Assembly (NCBI GenBank): GCA_028707175.1
Contig: JAQTUV010000002.1
Coordinates: forward strand, 528,508-592,507
Direction: 5' to 3'
Length of the DNA: 64,000 nt
Origin: Sideroxydans sp.
GTDB taxonomy: Bacteria; Pseudomonadota; Gammaproteobacteria; Burkholderiales; Gallionellaceae
The notes under the pieces are model-generated. The model ran no database searches. It saw only the letters and a program-made list of their open reading frames with translations, and was not told the origin of the DNA. The translations under genes were made by a program, and so were the position numbers. Below, piece after piece: positions 35,825 through 45,728 of the stretch (the stretch's first letter is position 1; the number at the start of each line of letters is the position of its first letter).

Positions 35825-36855
35825 GATTTCTCCTTTCCTGTGCCATATACACGCGGCTGGGTGTATTGGTCGATGAGCGGCGTCAGCGCATTGCCCAACA
35901 GGATTGCGTACATCACGCCTTCAGTGAGGCCGCCGAAGTAACGGATGATGACGGTCATGACACCGATGATGCCGCCATAGATCCACACGCCAACGGGGGT
36001 GACGGGGGAGGTCGCCATGTCGGTCGCCATGTAGATTGTGCCGATCATCAAGCCGCCCGAGAGGAGTACGAATAGAGGATCGGGATAGTGGGCTGGGTTA
36101 TACAACTGGAACGCCCAAGCAGTGAGTGCTGCCGAGCCCAGTACCGCGACAGGGATGCGCCAGTCCATGAACTTACGGATGGCGAGATAAGCACCGCACA
36201 ACAGGATGAGTAGGGCGGAAGTCTCGCCTGCGGAGGCAGTCACCGTGCCGGTCAGCAGGTCATGTGCCGAGGCGGTCACGTTCTCGAATTTCCAACGCGC
36301 CAAGGGCGTCGCGCCGGTGAAGGCATCCACCCCTTGTTGTTTCACCCAGCCCACGATGTCGGGCGGCATCATCAAGGGGGCGGTGAAGGTGGTGGGGACG
36401 AACTCGCTGAAACGGTTGGCCGAGAACGCAGGCACCCAAGTGGTGATGGCCACGGGGAACGCCGCTTGCACAAAGGCGCGACCGACCAGCGCAGGGTTGA
36501 ACGGGTTGTGACCAAGACCGCCGAACATTGCCTTGCCGATGGCGATAGCGACGAAGCCAGCCACGATAGCCATCCACAAAGGGAAGGCTGGGGGCAGGGT
36601 CAGCCCCAGCAGGATGCCGGTGATGGCCGCACTCCAATCACCCAGCGTGTTCGCGTTGCGATTGAGCAGACGTTCAGTGGCGAGGCAGGTCGCGGTGACA
36701 GTGAGCAACAAGGCCAATGCCGATAAGCCGTATTGCCATACAGAAAAGCCGCAGATGGGCAGCATGGAATACACCACGTTGCGCATGATGGTGGGTACGC
36801 TGTGCCCGCTGTGCTGATGGGGAGCGGCGCGTAGCTCGATACGATGTTTACTCAC
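35821..36855 (-). CDS. rnfD: Rnf complex subunit D (covalent FMN)
   Basis: FGGLGHNPFNPALVGRAF, VDAFTGATPLARWK flavinylation motif. Confidence 0.95.
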   Translation of the reverse strand: MSKHRIELRAAPHQHSGHSVPTIMRNVVYSMLPICGFSVWQYGLSALALLLTVTATCLATERLLNRNANTLGDWSAAITGILLGLTLPPAFPLWMAIVAGFVAIAIGKAMFGGLGHNPFNPALVGRAFVQAAFPVAITTWVPAFSANRFSEFVPTTFTAPLMMPPDIVGWVKQQGVDAFTGATPLARWKFENVTASAHDLLTGTVTASAGETSALLILLCGAYLAIRKFMDWRIPVAVLGSAALTAWAFQLYNPAHYPDPLFVLLSGGLMIGTIYMATDMATSPVTPVGVWIYGGIIGVMTVIIRYFGGLTEGVMYAILLGNALTPLIDQYTQPRVYGTGKEKS

Positions 36856-38195
36856 GTCACCTTCTCCCGGTTCTTAAGAAAGTACTTGGCGACACGAAAT
36901 TGTTGCACCAAAGGGATATGTGAGGGACACACATAGCTGCAACAGCCGCACTCAAAACATTCGCCAAGCATAAACTGCTCTGCCATCACGTCGTACTCAC
37001 GTTTGGCAGCTAACAATCCCATTTGTGTGGGATTCAACTTTTTCGGACAGGCGTTCACGCACTCTCCGCAATGGATACAAGGATAGATCTGGGGTGGGAT
37101 CGCATCCTTTTTACCGAAGGCCAACACGCCGCATACGCCTTTGGTGATAGGAACATCCACCGAGGGGATGGTCGTTCCCATCATCGGGCCGCCCAAGATA
37201 ACTTCTGTGGCCGTACTGCGTGCGCCCACATGTTCGAGCAGAAAGCGCAGCGGGGTACCCAGCGGCACGATGTAGTTGCCGGGGCGTTCCACCGAGGGGC
37301 CTGCGATGGTGACGATGCGTTCAGTCATGCCTTCGCCTAGAGGCAGTAGTCTGCCCATGTAGGCCAACGTCATCACGTTGTTCATCACGACACCGATGGA
37401 GGAGCTGCGTTTTCCGGCGGGTACTTCGCGGCCTAACAGGGCAGTGATGAGTGTCTCGGCAGCGCCTTGTGGATATTTGGTTTCCACGACTTTGACTGTG
37501 ACTGAACCGTCAGCAGGTAATGCGGCCTCCAAAGCAGCTACCGCATCCATCTTGTTATCTTCCACGCCGATGATGGCACGTGGTGCGCCACATACACGGC
37601 GTGCGTATTTGATGCCTTCCATGATGTCTTGCGCACGTTCCACCATGATGCGATGGTCGCAGGTGAGGAATGGCTCGCACTCCGCACCGTTGACGATGAT
37701 GGTGTCGATGGTGCAACCGTTGGGCGGGATGAGTTTTGCATGAGTAGGGAAGGTGGCACCGCCTTTACCTGCGACGCCGACCTCCTGCATCACTAAGGCG
37801 AGCTCGCGTCCGCTCATGTTCTCTAGGTCGTGCGGATAGCGCACCTGCACTTCTTGCGTGTCGGCTTCATATACGCGGATGACGATACACATCTCCATCT
37901 CGCCGTTATCCGAGGGCATGGGCTCCAGCGCTTCGATGATGCCCGTCGCGGGTGCGTGGATGGGCAGCGAGAACAGTCCATCCGGTTTGGCGATGAGCTC
38001 GCCACGCAACACTTCCTGCCCCACACGCACGATGGCGATCGCGGGTTTGCCGATGTGTTGCTCTAGCGACACATACAGTTTCGGTGCGAACGGGAACCGA
38101 CGGATCGGCAGGTGTCCGGTCTCTTTGTGATAGACCGGGTGTATGCCGTGATCGAAGGTCGGCGTGTGGTTGAAGAAAGGGAGGCGCATGCTCAT
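36852..38195 (-). CDS. rnfC: Rnf complex subunit C
   Basis: GKGGATFPTHAKL, NGAECEPFLTCDHR, CIHCGECVNACPKKLNP / CFECGCCSYVCPSHIPL; start choice among the first Met codons uncertain. Confidence 0.94.
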   Translation of the reverse strand: MSMRLPFFNHTPTFDHGIHPVYHKETGHLPIRRFPFAPKLYVSLEQHIGKPAIAIVRVGQEVLRGELIAKPDGLFSLPIHAPATGIIEALEPMPSDNGEMEMCIVIRVYEADTQEVQVRYPHDLENMSGRELALVMQEVGVAGKGGATFPTHAKLIPPNGCTIDTIIVNGAECEPFLTCDHRIMVERAQDIMEGIKYARRVCGAPRAIIGVEDNKMDAVAALEAALPADGSVTVKVVETKYPQGAAETLITALLGREVPAGKRSSSIGVVMNNVMTLAYMGRLLPLGEGMTERIVTIAGPSVERPGNYIVPLGTPLRFLLEHVGARSTATEVILGGPMMGTTIPSVDVPITKGVCGVLAFGKKDAIPPQIYPCIHCGECVNACPKKLNPTQMGLLAAKREYDVMAEQFMLGECFECGCCSYVCPSHIPLVQQFRVAKYFLKNREKVT

Positions 38196-38196
38196 C

Positions 38197-41100
38197 TCAA
38201 TTGAATTTCGCCGCACGTGCCTTCAGTTTGTCGAGGTTCGCTTCGCTGCTGTTCCAAGGCGTGCCCGGGTGAATGATGCCAGCCGTGCATTTCTCCGCAG
38301 CTTTAACGATGTCAAGGAAACTACCCGCTTTCGGGTTGAGGATGACCGCTTTTTTCTGATCATTGTATGCAAATATCTTGGGGTTGATGTTCATGCACTC
38401 GTCACAGGCGGTGCACTCCGGAGTGTCGATGAATACGGCTTCGTAATCTGCCGCATTGGAGGCGGCAGGTGCGGCCACCGAGGCGGAAGCGCTAGATGTC
38501 GCCCCACTCATGCCCGACGACAACATCTGGATGAGTTCTTGCCGCACGCGATTGGCGATGGCCTCTTCGTTGCTGCTGGTACGGCCTGCACCACTCACAT
38601 CTTTCAGTTGCTTCCAGAACTGCATGCGCTCTTCGCATGACAACACCATCTCTTTCGAGACCAGTACGCGCATCAGTTGGTTCTTCTTGTCCACCGACCA
38701 GATGAAGGGGAACTTGCCGTCGCGTTCGTCTTCCGAGAGGTGCAGGAAGTCACCCAGCAACACCATGTCGTCGTTCCATGTATCTGCCGGCGCTTTCTTG
38801 AACTGCTTGGCGAAGCGACCTTCGGTCAACGCGAAGTCGGCAAAGGTCATCGGCAAGATCATTGAATGCTGAGCGCCAGCCTCGTCCTTGTAGTCGAGTT
38901 TGTATTCCGGCCAATCGAAATCCAACGATGGGTTGCCTTCCAAGGTGACGCATTCCGAGAAGGTGATGCCCGCATCGGGATCGAAACGGAACAATGGGAA
39001 CGCGCGCGACTCGACTGCCATCTTGCTCTGTGCCACGGCGCTGTTGTCGCCCACGCCATGCTCGGGTGGACACACCGCATAGACGTTGAACAGTGCAGGG
39101 CGGCGGCTGTTGAGACCGTCGATGAAACCTTCCAGCATGTGGTTCACATTAGAGAGCGAGCTTTGGTGGATGAACGCGGTGCGATGCGCCATGCCGATGA
39201 GGCTGATCTCTTTGCGGCTCTCGCTCTTGCCGTGTTGGCTCGCGCCGTAGGGTGACATGTCTGCCACTTGGCCGATGAAGCCGGAGGTACATGCTTGGCC
39301 GCCGGTGTTGGAATACACCTGCGTATCCACGATGAACACCTTGATGGGTTTGCCTGACATCAGTGCGCGTGACAGATTCTGGAAGCCGATGTCGAACATC
39401 GCACCGTCACCACCCATCGCCACCACGGGTGGACACAGATGGAATTCTTCATCGCTCAGTTGTTCCCAATTGAAGTGGGCGAAGAACTTGTCGCTGTCTT
39501 CCGGTACGTAACCACCTGCCAGCTCCATCTCGACTTGGCGTACGGCTTTGAAACCTTCCACCATCTTCGCCATGTGTCCTTCGAACACGCCCATCGCAAC
39601 GGAAGGCGAGTCTTGGAACAGATGCGATGTCCATGGGAATGGATAGGGGTTGAACGGATAGGTCGAGGCCCACACCGAGGTGCAACCGGTGGAGTTGACG
39701 ATGCCCATCTCGGCGCGGCCTTGTTTGGTCGGGCCTTCCAGGTAACGCCAGCGCAGGTCTTTCAATTTCTCCAACATCTGCGTCACACGTTTCAACCATA
39801 GCGGGTCGATCGGTTCTGCAGGGTGGCGCGCAAGTAGGGTCTCGGTTAGTTTGGCCAAGGTCAGGTCGCGTCCGCTGTAGTTCTGGATGGCTTGCATCAA
39901 GCCATCGGTATCAGCCAGATTGACCGAGCTACCAAGACGCAGACGGATGTGGTTCTCTAGGCCAGAGATAAGCGTGTCCAACTTGCTCACGTACTTCTTC
40001 ACGCGTGGTTGCATCAATGCCGTCACAGTGGCGGTGAACAGGTGGATGGCACCCTTCTCGCCACAACCCAAGCACGCACCGTCACCACTGGCCAGTGATT
40101 GGTAGTTGTGTTTGTCGAGCAGGATGGTTTCCAGCGCGCCGACCTTCTCGTCCAGATCGTCGATGCGGCTGAATTCTTGTGGTGTGGTGGGTAGGTCTAG
40201 CCATACGCTCCAATCGTCGCGTAGGGTCTGGATAGTCTCGTTGGTCTGCGTCACCATCTTCAGCGCGTTGTCACCACAGACGTCTACGCAGATCGCACAG
40301 CCTTTGCAGGTGTAGGGGTTGATGGTGATGGAGAACAAGCCGCCGCTGCCTTTTTCCTTTTTTTCTTTTTGTGTCCAATACGGTTTGGTGGTGGCGAACT
40401 TGAAGCTGCCGATGCCATCGCGCAGCAGATCCAATTCGACTTCCAAGCGTGCACGTTCGTCACCTGTCGTCGTGTCTTCCGCGAAGGCTTCGGTGATGGC
40501 ATTCGCCAGCAGTGCGCGCACATCCAATCCATCCTTGTCCAAAGAAGCACGCAACTTCTTCTCGACGGTACGGCTGAATTTGCGCAGGAAGCGGGTGGGG
40601 CGTCCGCTGGTTTCGATCTTCTGGATGACGCTGTTGAGCACGTCACTCGGTGTAGAGACCAAGCCGGGGATGGCGCTGTCTGGGCATTGGGTATAGCACT
40701 CGCCGCAAGCGGTGCAGTTCTCGGCGATCCACTCGGGCACTTCGAAACGCACCCCTGTCATGTCGCGATAAACACCCGTGACAGCAGGTACCACGGACAT
40801 GCCGATGAATGGATCGACCAGATTGTCCGAGCCTTGTCCCTTCATATAGAAGCTGCCAGTCTGTTCCCAGAAGCGATGCACATCGGACTGGAGACCGTTA
40901 CCCTCGGGTAACTGCTTGAGCATGACAGGCATAGAGGGGGCGGCTTTGAGTTCGCCTTTGGAACGCTGACCGACCTTCATTTGTTCCGGTTTGATCTCGA
41001 ACAACTCTTCGTAACCGCGACGCACCACGCGCAGGTTGTCATCAACGATACGTTTGCCCTTCTTGCCGAACTTGGATTCGAGTTGGTTCTCGATGGCTTT

Positions 41101-43116
41101 GAACAGTGTCTCTTCGCTCAATCCAGCACGGTCTTTCACTGGCGAGGCATTGAAGAAGGCGCCCTGGAAGGCATTACCCTGCATACGTAGTTGCAAGTCT
41201 GGGTTGCTGGATTCAGCGCGCGCGATCTTGAATGCATCGAGGTAATACACGCGAATCTTGTGATCGACGATGTATTGCTGGGTGCGCATGGGGAAGGTCT
41301 GCCAAACTTCTTCGGCACTCTCCAGATTGCTCTGGATGATGAATACGCCACCGTCATTCAAGCCCTCCAGCGCGTTGGTGTGACCGAACACTTGAGGATC
41401 GGGCGACATCACGACATCCACACGGGTGTATTCGCAGTTGATGCGGATGGGTTCCGGTGCGGCGGATAGATAGTAGGTCGTGGGCTGACCTTTCTTTTCG
41501 GAGCCGTATTTCGGATTCGCCTTGATGTCCCAGCCTAGCAGTTCGAACAAGGTCATCGCCAAGTTCTTGCCGGTGGTCACTGCACCCCAGCCGCCGATGG
41601 AGTGCATACGCACGGCGATGGCACCCTTGGGTAGTAGGTTGGGATTCTCGGTGCCGCGCAACGCCATGCCCTTGATACCGGGGTAGGCGACTTGCAACTC
41701 TTGTTGGCGTATCTCTTGTTTCGGATTGGCGGATTCGTCGCGCACGAAATCGACGGACAAGTAATAGAACTTGCGGCGTGTAGCACCCGGCAACATGTTC
41801 TCGACAGCAGCGATCAAGCCTTCAGGTTGCAAGTCGCGCGAGCCCAATCCGTAGCAGCCGGAGTACAACGTCGGCATGTCTTTGGCGTGTTCGTACTTGG
41901 CGTAATCTGTGTAGCATTCTTCGCGGCCGTTCTCCATGCACTTGGTCACGGTGGAACGCACTTCGCGCATCAGCGGCAAGTCTTCCGACAGCGGTTGGTC
42001 GGTACGCTCCAACACAGCTACACCTTTCTTGCCTTTCAACACATGGCCGAGTAGGTCGCCAGGGAAGGGGCGGTACATGGTGATGTTGACCACGCCCACT
42101 TTGATCTTGCGGTTTTCGCGCAACCAATCGGCGACAGCGGCCGCTTGCACGGTCATGCTACCTTGGCCAAGGATGACATAGTCGGCATCCTCGCAACGAT
42201 AGGTGTCGATACGGTTGTATTGGCGACCCGTTAGAGCTTTGAACTCAGCCGCGCATTGGTCGAACAGGGCGGGAATGTGTTCGAAGAAGTAAGGACGTTG
42301 TGCGGCAACGGCTTGCATGTAGGCATCTTGGTTCTGCACCACGCCGGTCTGCATCGGATTGTCCACGTCCCAGTTCATTGGTACGCGACGGCGCTTCGGT
42401 CCATACAACAGCTTTTGTGCAGGTGTGGGGGTGTCGATGATGTCATCTGCATCGCCTAAGAATTCGGCGACCAGCTCACGTTCGGGCACCAACATCGGCT
42501 CGATCAGATGTGTGGTGAGGAAACCGTCTTGCGCCACCATGGCGGGTGTCAGTGCCAGTTCGGCGGTCTTGCGTGCGAGCATGTTGAGGTCGGCTGCACC
42601 CTGACCATTCTTGGCGAACACTTGGATGAAGCCGGTGTCATCGGCGCAGTGGTAGTCGTCATGTGCGCAGTGCACATTGAGGGATGTCTTGGTGATGGCG
42701 CGGCAACCGAGGTTCAGCACATAAGGAAGACGTTTACCGACGGCGGCGTACAAAGACTCGTGCATGAAAGCCAAGCCTTGTGAGGAGGTGAAGTTGACTG
42801 CGCGGATACCCGTCATGGAGAGACCGGCAGTGACACCCGCAGCAGCGTGTTCTGATTCGGGTTCGACGAAGATGAGCGGTTTGCCCGCAGCGTTCAGATG
42901 CCCTTTGGCGACTTCTTCCGCCCAATACTCGCCCATCTGTGTGGATGGGGTGATGGGGTAGGCGCCGGCACCTTGCGAGGCTTCGCGTTCCACCATGATG
43001 ACGGCGGTGTTGCCGTCGATGGCATCGCGTACGCCGGGGTATTTATACTGGGTTTGGGTCGCATCGGCATCTGATGCGGTTCCGAGGAATTTGAATTGTT
43101 TTAATTTGTTCAACAT
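38197..43116 (-). CDS. nifJ: Pyruvate:ferredoxin (flavodoxin) oxidoreductase with extra C-terminal Fe-S domain
   Basis: 1639 aa; AYPITPSTQMGEYWAEE, ENCTACGECYTQCPDS, CKGCAICVDVCGDNAL, GDGACLGCGEKGAIH, GGDGAMFDIGFQNLSRAL; C-terminal CTACDECMNINPKIFAY. Confidence 0.95.
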   Translation of the reverse strand: MLNKLKQFKFLGTASDADATQTQYKYPGVRDAIDGNTAVIMVEREASQGAGAYPITPSTQMGEYWAEEVAKGHLNAAGKPLIFVEPESEHAAAGVTAGLSMTGIRAVNFTSSQGLAFMHESLYAAVGKRLPYVLNLGCRAITKTSLNVHCAHDDYHCADDTGFIQVFAKNGQGAADLNMLARKTAELALTPAMVAQDGFLTTHLIEPMLVPERELVAEFLGDADDIIDTPTPAQKLLYGPKRRRVPMNWDVDNPMQTGVVQNQDAYMQAVAAQRPYFFEHIPALFDQCAAEFKALTGRQYNRIDTYRCEDADYVILGQGSMTVQAAAVADWLRENRKIKVGVVNITMYRPFPGDLLGHVLKGKKGVAVLERTDQPLSEDLPLMREVRSTVTKCMENGREECYTDYAKYEHAKDMPTLYSGCYGLGSRDLQPEGLIAAVENMLPGATRRKFYYLSVDFVRDESANPKQEIRQQELQVAYPGIKGMALRGTENPNLLPKGAIAVRMHSIGGWGAVTTGKNLAMTLFELLGWDIKANPKYGSEKKGQPTTYYLSAAPEPIRINCEYTRVDVVMSPDPQVFGHTNALEGLNDGGVFIIQSNLESAEEVWQTFPMRTQQYIVDHKIRVYYLDAFKIARAESSNPDLQLRMQGNAFQGAFFNASPVKDRAGLSEETLFKAIENQLESKFGKKGKRIVDDNLRVVRRGYEELFEIKPEQMKVGQRSKGELKAAPSMPVMLKQLPEGNGLQSDVHRFWEQTGSFYMKGQGSDNLVDPFIGMSVVPAVTGVYRDMTGVRFEVPEWIAENCTACGECYTQCPDSAIPGLVSTPSDVLNSVIQKIETSGRPTRFLRKFSRTVEKKLRASLDKDGLDVRALLANAITEAFAEDTTTGDERARLEVELDLLRDGIGSFKFATTKPYWTQKEKKEKGSGGLFSITINPYTCKGCAICVDVCGDNALKMVTQTNETIQTLRDDWSVWLDLPTTPQEFSRIDDLDEKVGALETILLDKHNYQSLASGDGACLGCGEKGAIHLFTATVTALMQPRVKKYVSKLDTLISGLENHIRLRLGSSVNLADTDGLMQAIQNYSGRDLTLAKLTETLLARHPAEPIDPLWLKRVTQMLEKLKDLRWRYLEGPTKQGRAEMGIVNSTGCTSVWASTYPFNPYPFPWTSHLFQDSPSVAMGVFEGHMAKMVEGFKAVRQVEMELAGGYVPEDSDKFFAHFNWEQLSDEEFHLCPPVVAMGGDGAMFDIGFQNLSRALMSGKPIKVFIVDTQVYSNTGGQACTSGFIGQVADMSPYGASQHGKSESRKEISLIGMAHRTAFIHQSSLSNVNHMLEGFIDGLNSRRPALFNVYAVCPPEHGVGDNSAVAQSKMAVESRAFPLFRFDPDAGITFSECVTLEGNPSLDFDWPEYKLDYKDEAGAQHSMILPMTFADFALTEGRFAKQFKKAPADTWNDDMVLLGDFLHLSEDERDGKFPFIWSVDKKNQLMRVLVSKEMVLSCEERMQFWKQLKDVSGAGRTSSNEEAIANRVRQELIQMLSSGMSGATSSASASVAAPAASNAADYEAVFIDTPECTACDECMNINPKIFAYNDQKKAVILNPKAGSFLDIVKAAEKCTAGIIHPGTPWNSSEANLDKLKARAAKFN

Positions 43117-43125
43117 GGTCTCTCC

Positions 43126-44004
43126 CTATGCTTCTGCGATGACTGGTAGCGGTTCGATACGGATGATCTTCTTGGCGGCTTTGCCTTTGCTGATGTTGCT
43201 TCCTTCCATCCACACGATGGCCCCAGTGGGACAACGCTCGATGGCTGCACGCTGTGCAGAATCGTTCTTGCTGTAATCGATGACGGCGAGTTTGTTCTGG
43301 ATGCTGATGAGGCCGGGTGCGGCGTCAACCACGCAACGCTCGCAGGCGGTGCACGCCACTTCACAAGCGGCTTCTGCGATGTCGCCTTCCGATTCGTTGC
43401 AACAGGCCAACCATAATTTGTGTGACTCGACTTGAAGTGAGAACAAGCCCTTGGGGCAGACATCCACGCAGTCGCCACAGGCTGTGCATTTAGCGGCATC
43501 TACGACAGGGAGGCTGAATTTATCCATGGTGATGGCATCGAAGTCGCACACGTCAGCGCAATCGCCGATGCCCAGACAACCCCAAGTGCAGCTCTTGCCG
43601 CCACCCGCGACGGCAGCCGCCGCACAGGAATTGAGGCCGTCATAGTGAGCGCGCATCTTGGCGACGTGTCTGCCGCCGGCGCAGGCGAGGCGGGCGATGC
43701 GTTTTTCGACATCGCCCATGGAGATGCCTAACATCTCGGCGATGGATAGATTCTGTTCGGGAGGGTTGACGGTGCAACGAGCGGGTTCGATGGTGCCGCT
43801 GACGACTTGTTCTGCGAAGTTGCGGCAGCCAGCGGTGCCACATGCGCCACAATTGGAGTGAGGCAACATCTCTTCTACTTCATCGATGCGGGGATCTTCG
43901 AACACGTATAGGCGTTTGCTGGCGACAGCCAGAAACAGCGCTAGCAGGACGCCAAGTCCTGCCATGAACGCAAAGGCAAAAAGAATGTTGTGCAGTGTTC
44001 CCAT
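43126..44004 (-). CDS. rnfB: Rnf complex subunit B (Fe-S)
   Basis: LPHSNCGACGTAGCRNFAEQ, CVDVCPKGLF, CEVACTACERCV. Confidence 0.93.
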   Translation of the reverse strand: MGTLHNILFAFAFMAGLGVLLALFLAVASKRLYVFEDPRIDEVEEMLPHSNCGACGTAGCRNFAEQVVSGTIEPARCTVNPPEQNLSIAEMLGISMGDVEKRIARLACAGGRHVAKMRAHYDGLNSCAAAAVAGGGKSCTWGCLGIGDCADVCDFDAITMDKFSLPVVDAAKCTACGDCVDVCPKGLFSLQVESHKLWLACCNESEGDIAEAACEVACTACERCVVDAAPGLISIQNKLAVIDYSKNDSAQRAAIERCPTGAIVWMEGSNISKGKAAKKIIRIEPLPVIAEA

Positions 44005-44119
44005 GCTGCTCCCTGAAGCAACTCGTTTCTACAAGTGGTGATTCCAACAGACTGACTTTTTATTATGTTTATTTCTATTTGTGACGGTAAGGTTATTAAA
44101 GTTACAATCATTTGGGGAA

Positions 44120-44145
44120 TCAATAATTTCAATTTTCATTATTGA
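44120..44145. promoter_or_regulatory. Candidate LysR-type binding site in the divergent rnfB/LysR intergenic region
   Basis: TCAATAAT-N10-ATTATTGA, perfect 8-bp arms. Confidence 0.45.
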
Positions 44146-44167
44146 GAAAGCAATAAAGGGAGTGAAG

Positions 44168-45097
44168 ATGTCAGCAGACAAGCAGGCCTATTACAAAAAC
44201 AATCGCCTCAAGCAGATTCGTGCGTTCTGCCAAGTGGTGCGTAGTGGCAGTATTACTTTGGCGTCGCAAAAATTATTTCTGAGCCAACCTTCGGTCACCC
44301 TTCAGATACAAGCACTAGAACGAGAGTTAAAGACGACCTTGTTCGAGCGACGTGGGCCAACTATGCGCCTGACGCCGGATGGCGAGGCGCTTTATGCCTT
44401 GGCCGAACCGCTGGTGCAGGGGGTGGATGGGTTGCATGCGAACTTTGAAGCTCAGCATGGTCGCTTGGAGTCGGGTGAACTAAACATTGGTGCAGGTGAA
44501 TCCACCATCCTCTACATCTTGCCGGAAGTGGTGAGTCGCTTCACCAAGGCTTACCCAGGCATCCATCTTCGTTTGCACAACGAGACGGGTCGTGATGGCT
44601 TGAAGATGTTGAAATTGGACGAGATCGACTTTGCTGTGGGTTCGATGTTGGATGTGCCGGATGACATCACCTATCAACCTTTGGTGACTTTCGACCCGGT
44701 GTTGATCGTGCCCATCGGGCATCCATTGGCTAAGAAAAAGAACCTGACATTGGCGGATGTCAGCCAATACGGTTTGATCTTGCCCCCCCGACACCTTTCA
44801 ACTTGGGGGGTTGTGAAATATGTATTCCAACAGCATCAACTTTCGTTCAAGGTCACCTTGGAAGCCGGAGGGTGGGAAGTGATCAAAAAGTATGTCGAGT
44901 TGGGCATGGGCATTTCCATCGTTACCGATATCTGTCTGACTGGACAGGAAAAACTCGTTGCCATTCCGCTCTCTCAGTATTTCCCTCAACGCGGTTATGG
45001 CTTGGTCTTGCGTAAAGGTAAGTTCATGTCTCCACAGGCGAATCGCTTCGTCGAGATGCTGGTCGAGACCTACCGAGAGAACTCACTCCCTTCTTGA
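44168..45097 (+). CDS. LysR-family regulator (CysB-like)
   Basis: LKQIRAFCQVVRSGSITLASQKLFLSQPSVTLQIQALERELKTTLFERRG HTH; ATG at 44168 (MSADKQ). Confidence 0.92.
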   Translation: MSADKQAYYKNNRLKQIRAFCQVVRSGSITLASQKLFLSQPSVTLQIQALERELKTTLFERRGPTMRLTPDGEALYALAEPLVQGVDGLHANFEAQHGRLESGELNIGAGESTILYILPEVVSRFTKAYPGIHLRLHNETGRDGLKMLKLDEIDFAVGSMLDVPDDITYQPLVTFDPVLIVPIGHPLAKKKNLTLADVSQYGLILPPRHLSTWGVVKYVFQQHQLSFKVTLEAGGWEVIKKYVELGMGISIVTDICLTGQEKLVAIPLSQYFPQRGYGLVLRKGKFMSPQANRFVEMLVETYRENSLPS

Positions 45098-45117
45098 AAA
45101 ATAAATCTACCCAACCT

Positions 45118-45152
45118 ATTTCAGTCGCTTGACTTAATCAAGCGACTGAAAT
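45118..45152. repeat. 35-bp palindrome, copy 1 of 2
   Basis: ATTTCAGTCGCTTGA-CTTAA-TCAAGCGACTGAAAT, perfect 15-bp arms; identical to 48178..48212. Confidence 0.95.
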
Positions 45153-45622
45153 ATCTTGTGGATGCCTTGCGGGATGACGATGCCGAATTCGGCGAGTAAG
45201 CCGCGTATCTGGTTCGCCTGTGCCGTTCTGGCTTTCACGAATCCCTGTCTGGCCCGGTGCACGGACAAGATCGCTTGTTGCTCGATGTTCTTGATCGGCA
45301 CGAAGCGCATGTTGGGTCGACTGACCGCTTCGCAGATCGCCTCCGCATCGGCCATGTCGTTCTTGTTGGTCTTCACGTAGGGTTTGACGAACTGGGGAGC
45401 CATGAGTTTGACGGTGTGCCCGAACTCACCTAGTTTTCTGGCCCAGTAATGCGCGCTGCCGCACGCTTCCATGCCGATCAGACACGGCTCCAGATTGGCG
45501 AAGTAACTCGACATCTCTGCTCGCTTCAGTTGTTTACGTACGGCCACTTTGCCTCGCTCATCTATGCCGTGAATCTGAAAAACTATTTTTGCCAGATCAA
45601 TGCCAATTGTCGTAATCTTCAT
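45134..45622 (-). pseudogene. Truncated IS110 family (IS1111-like) transposase, N-terminal DEDD domain only
   Basis: MKITTIGIDLAKIVFQIHGID ... GMEACGSAHYWARKL ... NKNDMADAEAICEA; C-terminal Transposase_20 part absent, ORF runs into the palindrome (KIFQSLD). Confidence 0.9.
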
Positions 45623-45717
45623 TTTTGGATGCCCCTTTCTATGTCTAGTGGCCGTAATGCCACCACTACATTGGCACTTTGATGCCTCATTAGGAAGTGG
45701 GCGTCCATTCCATTACG

Positions 45718-45724
45718 TTGGGCC
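45718..45724 (+). other. attC half site (R' box GTTGGGC) at the start of the cassette array
   Basis: TTACGTTGGGC directly upstream of the first cassette ORF; no matching R'' seen on the IS side. Confidence 0.45.
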
Positions 45725-45728
45725 TCTC

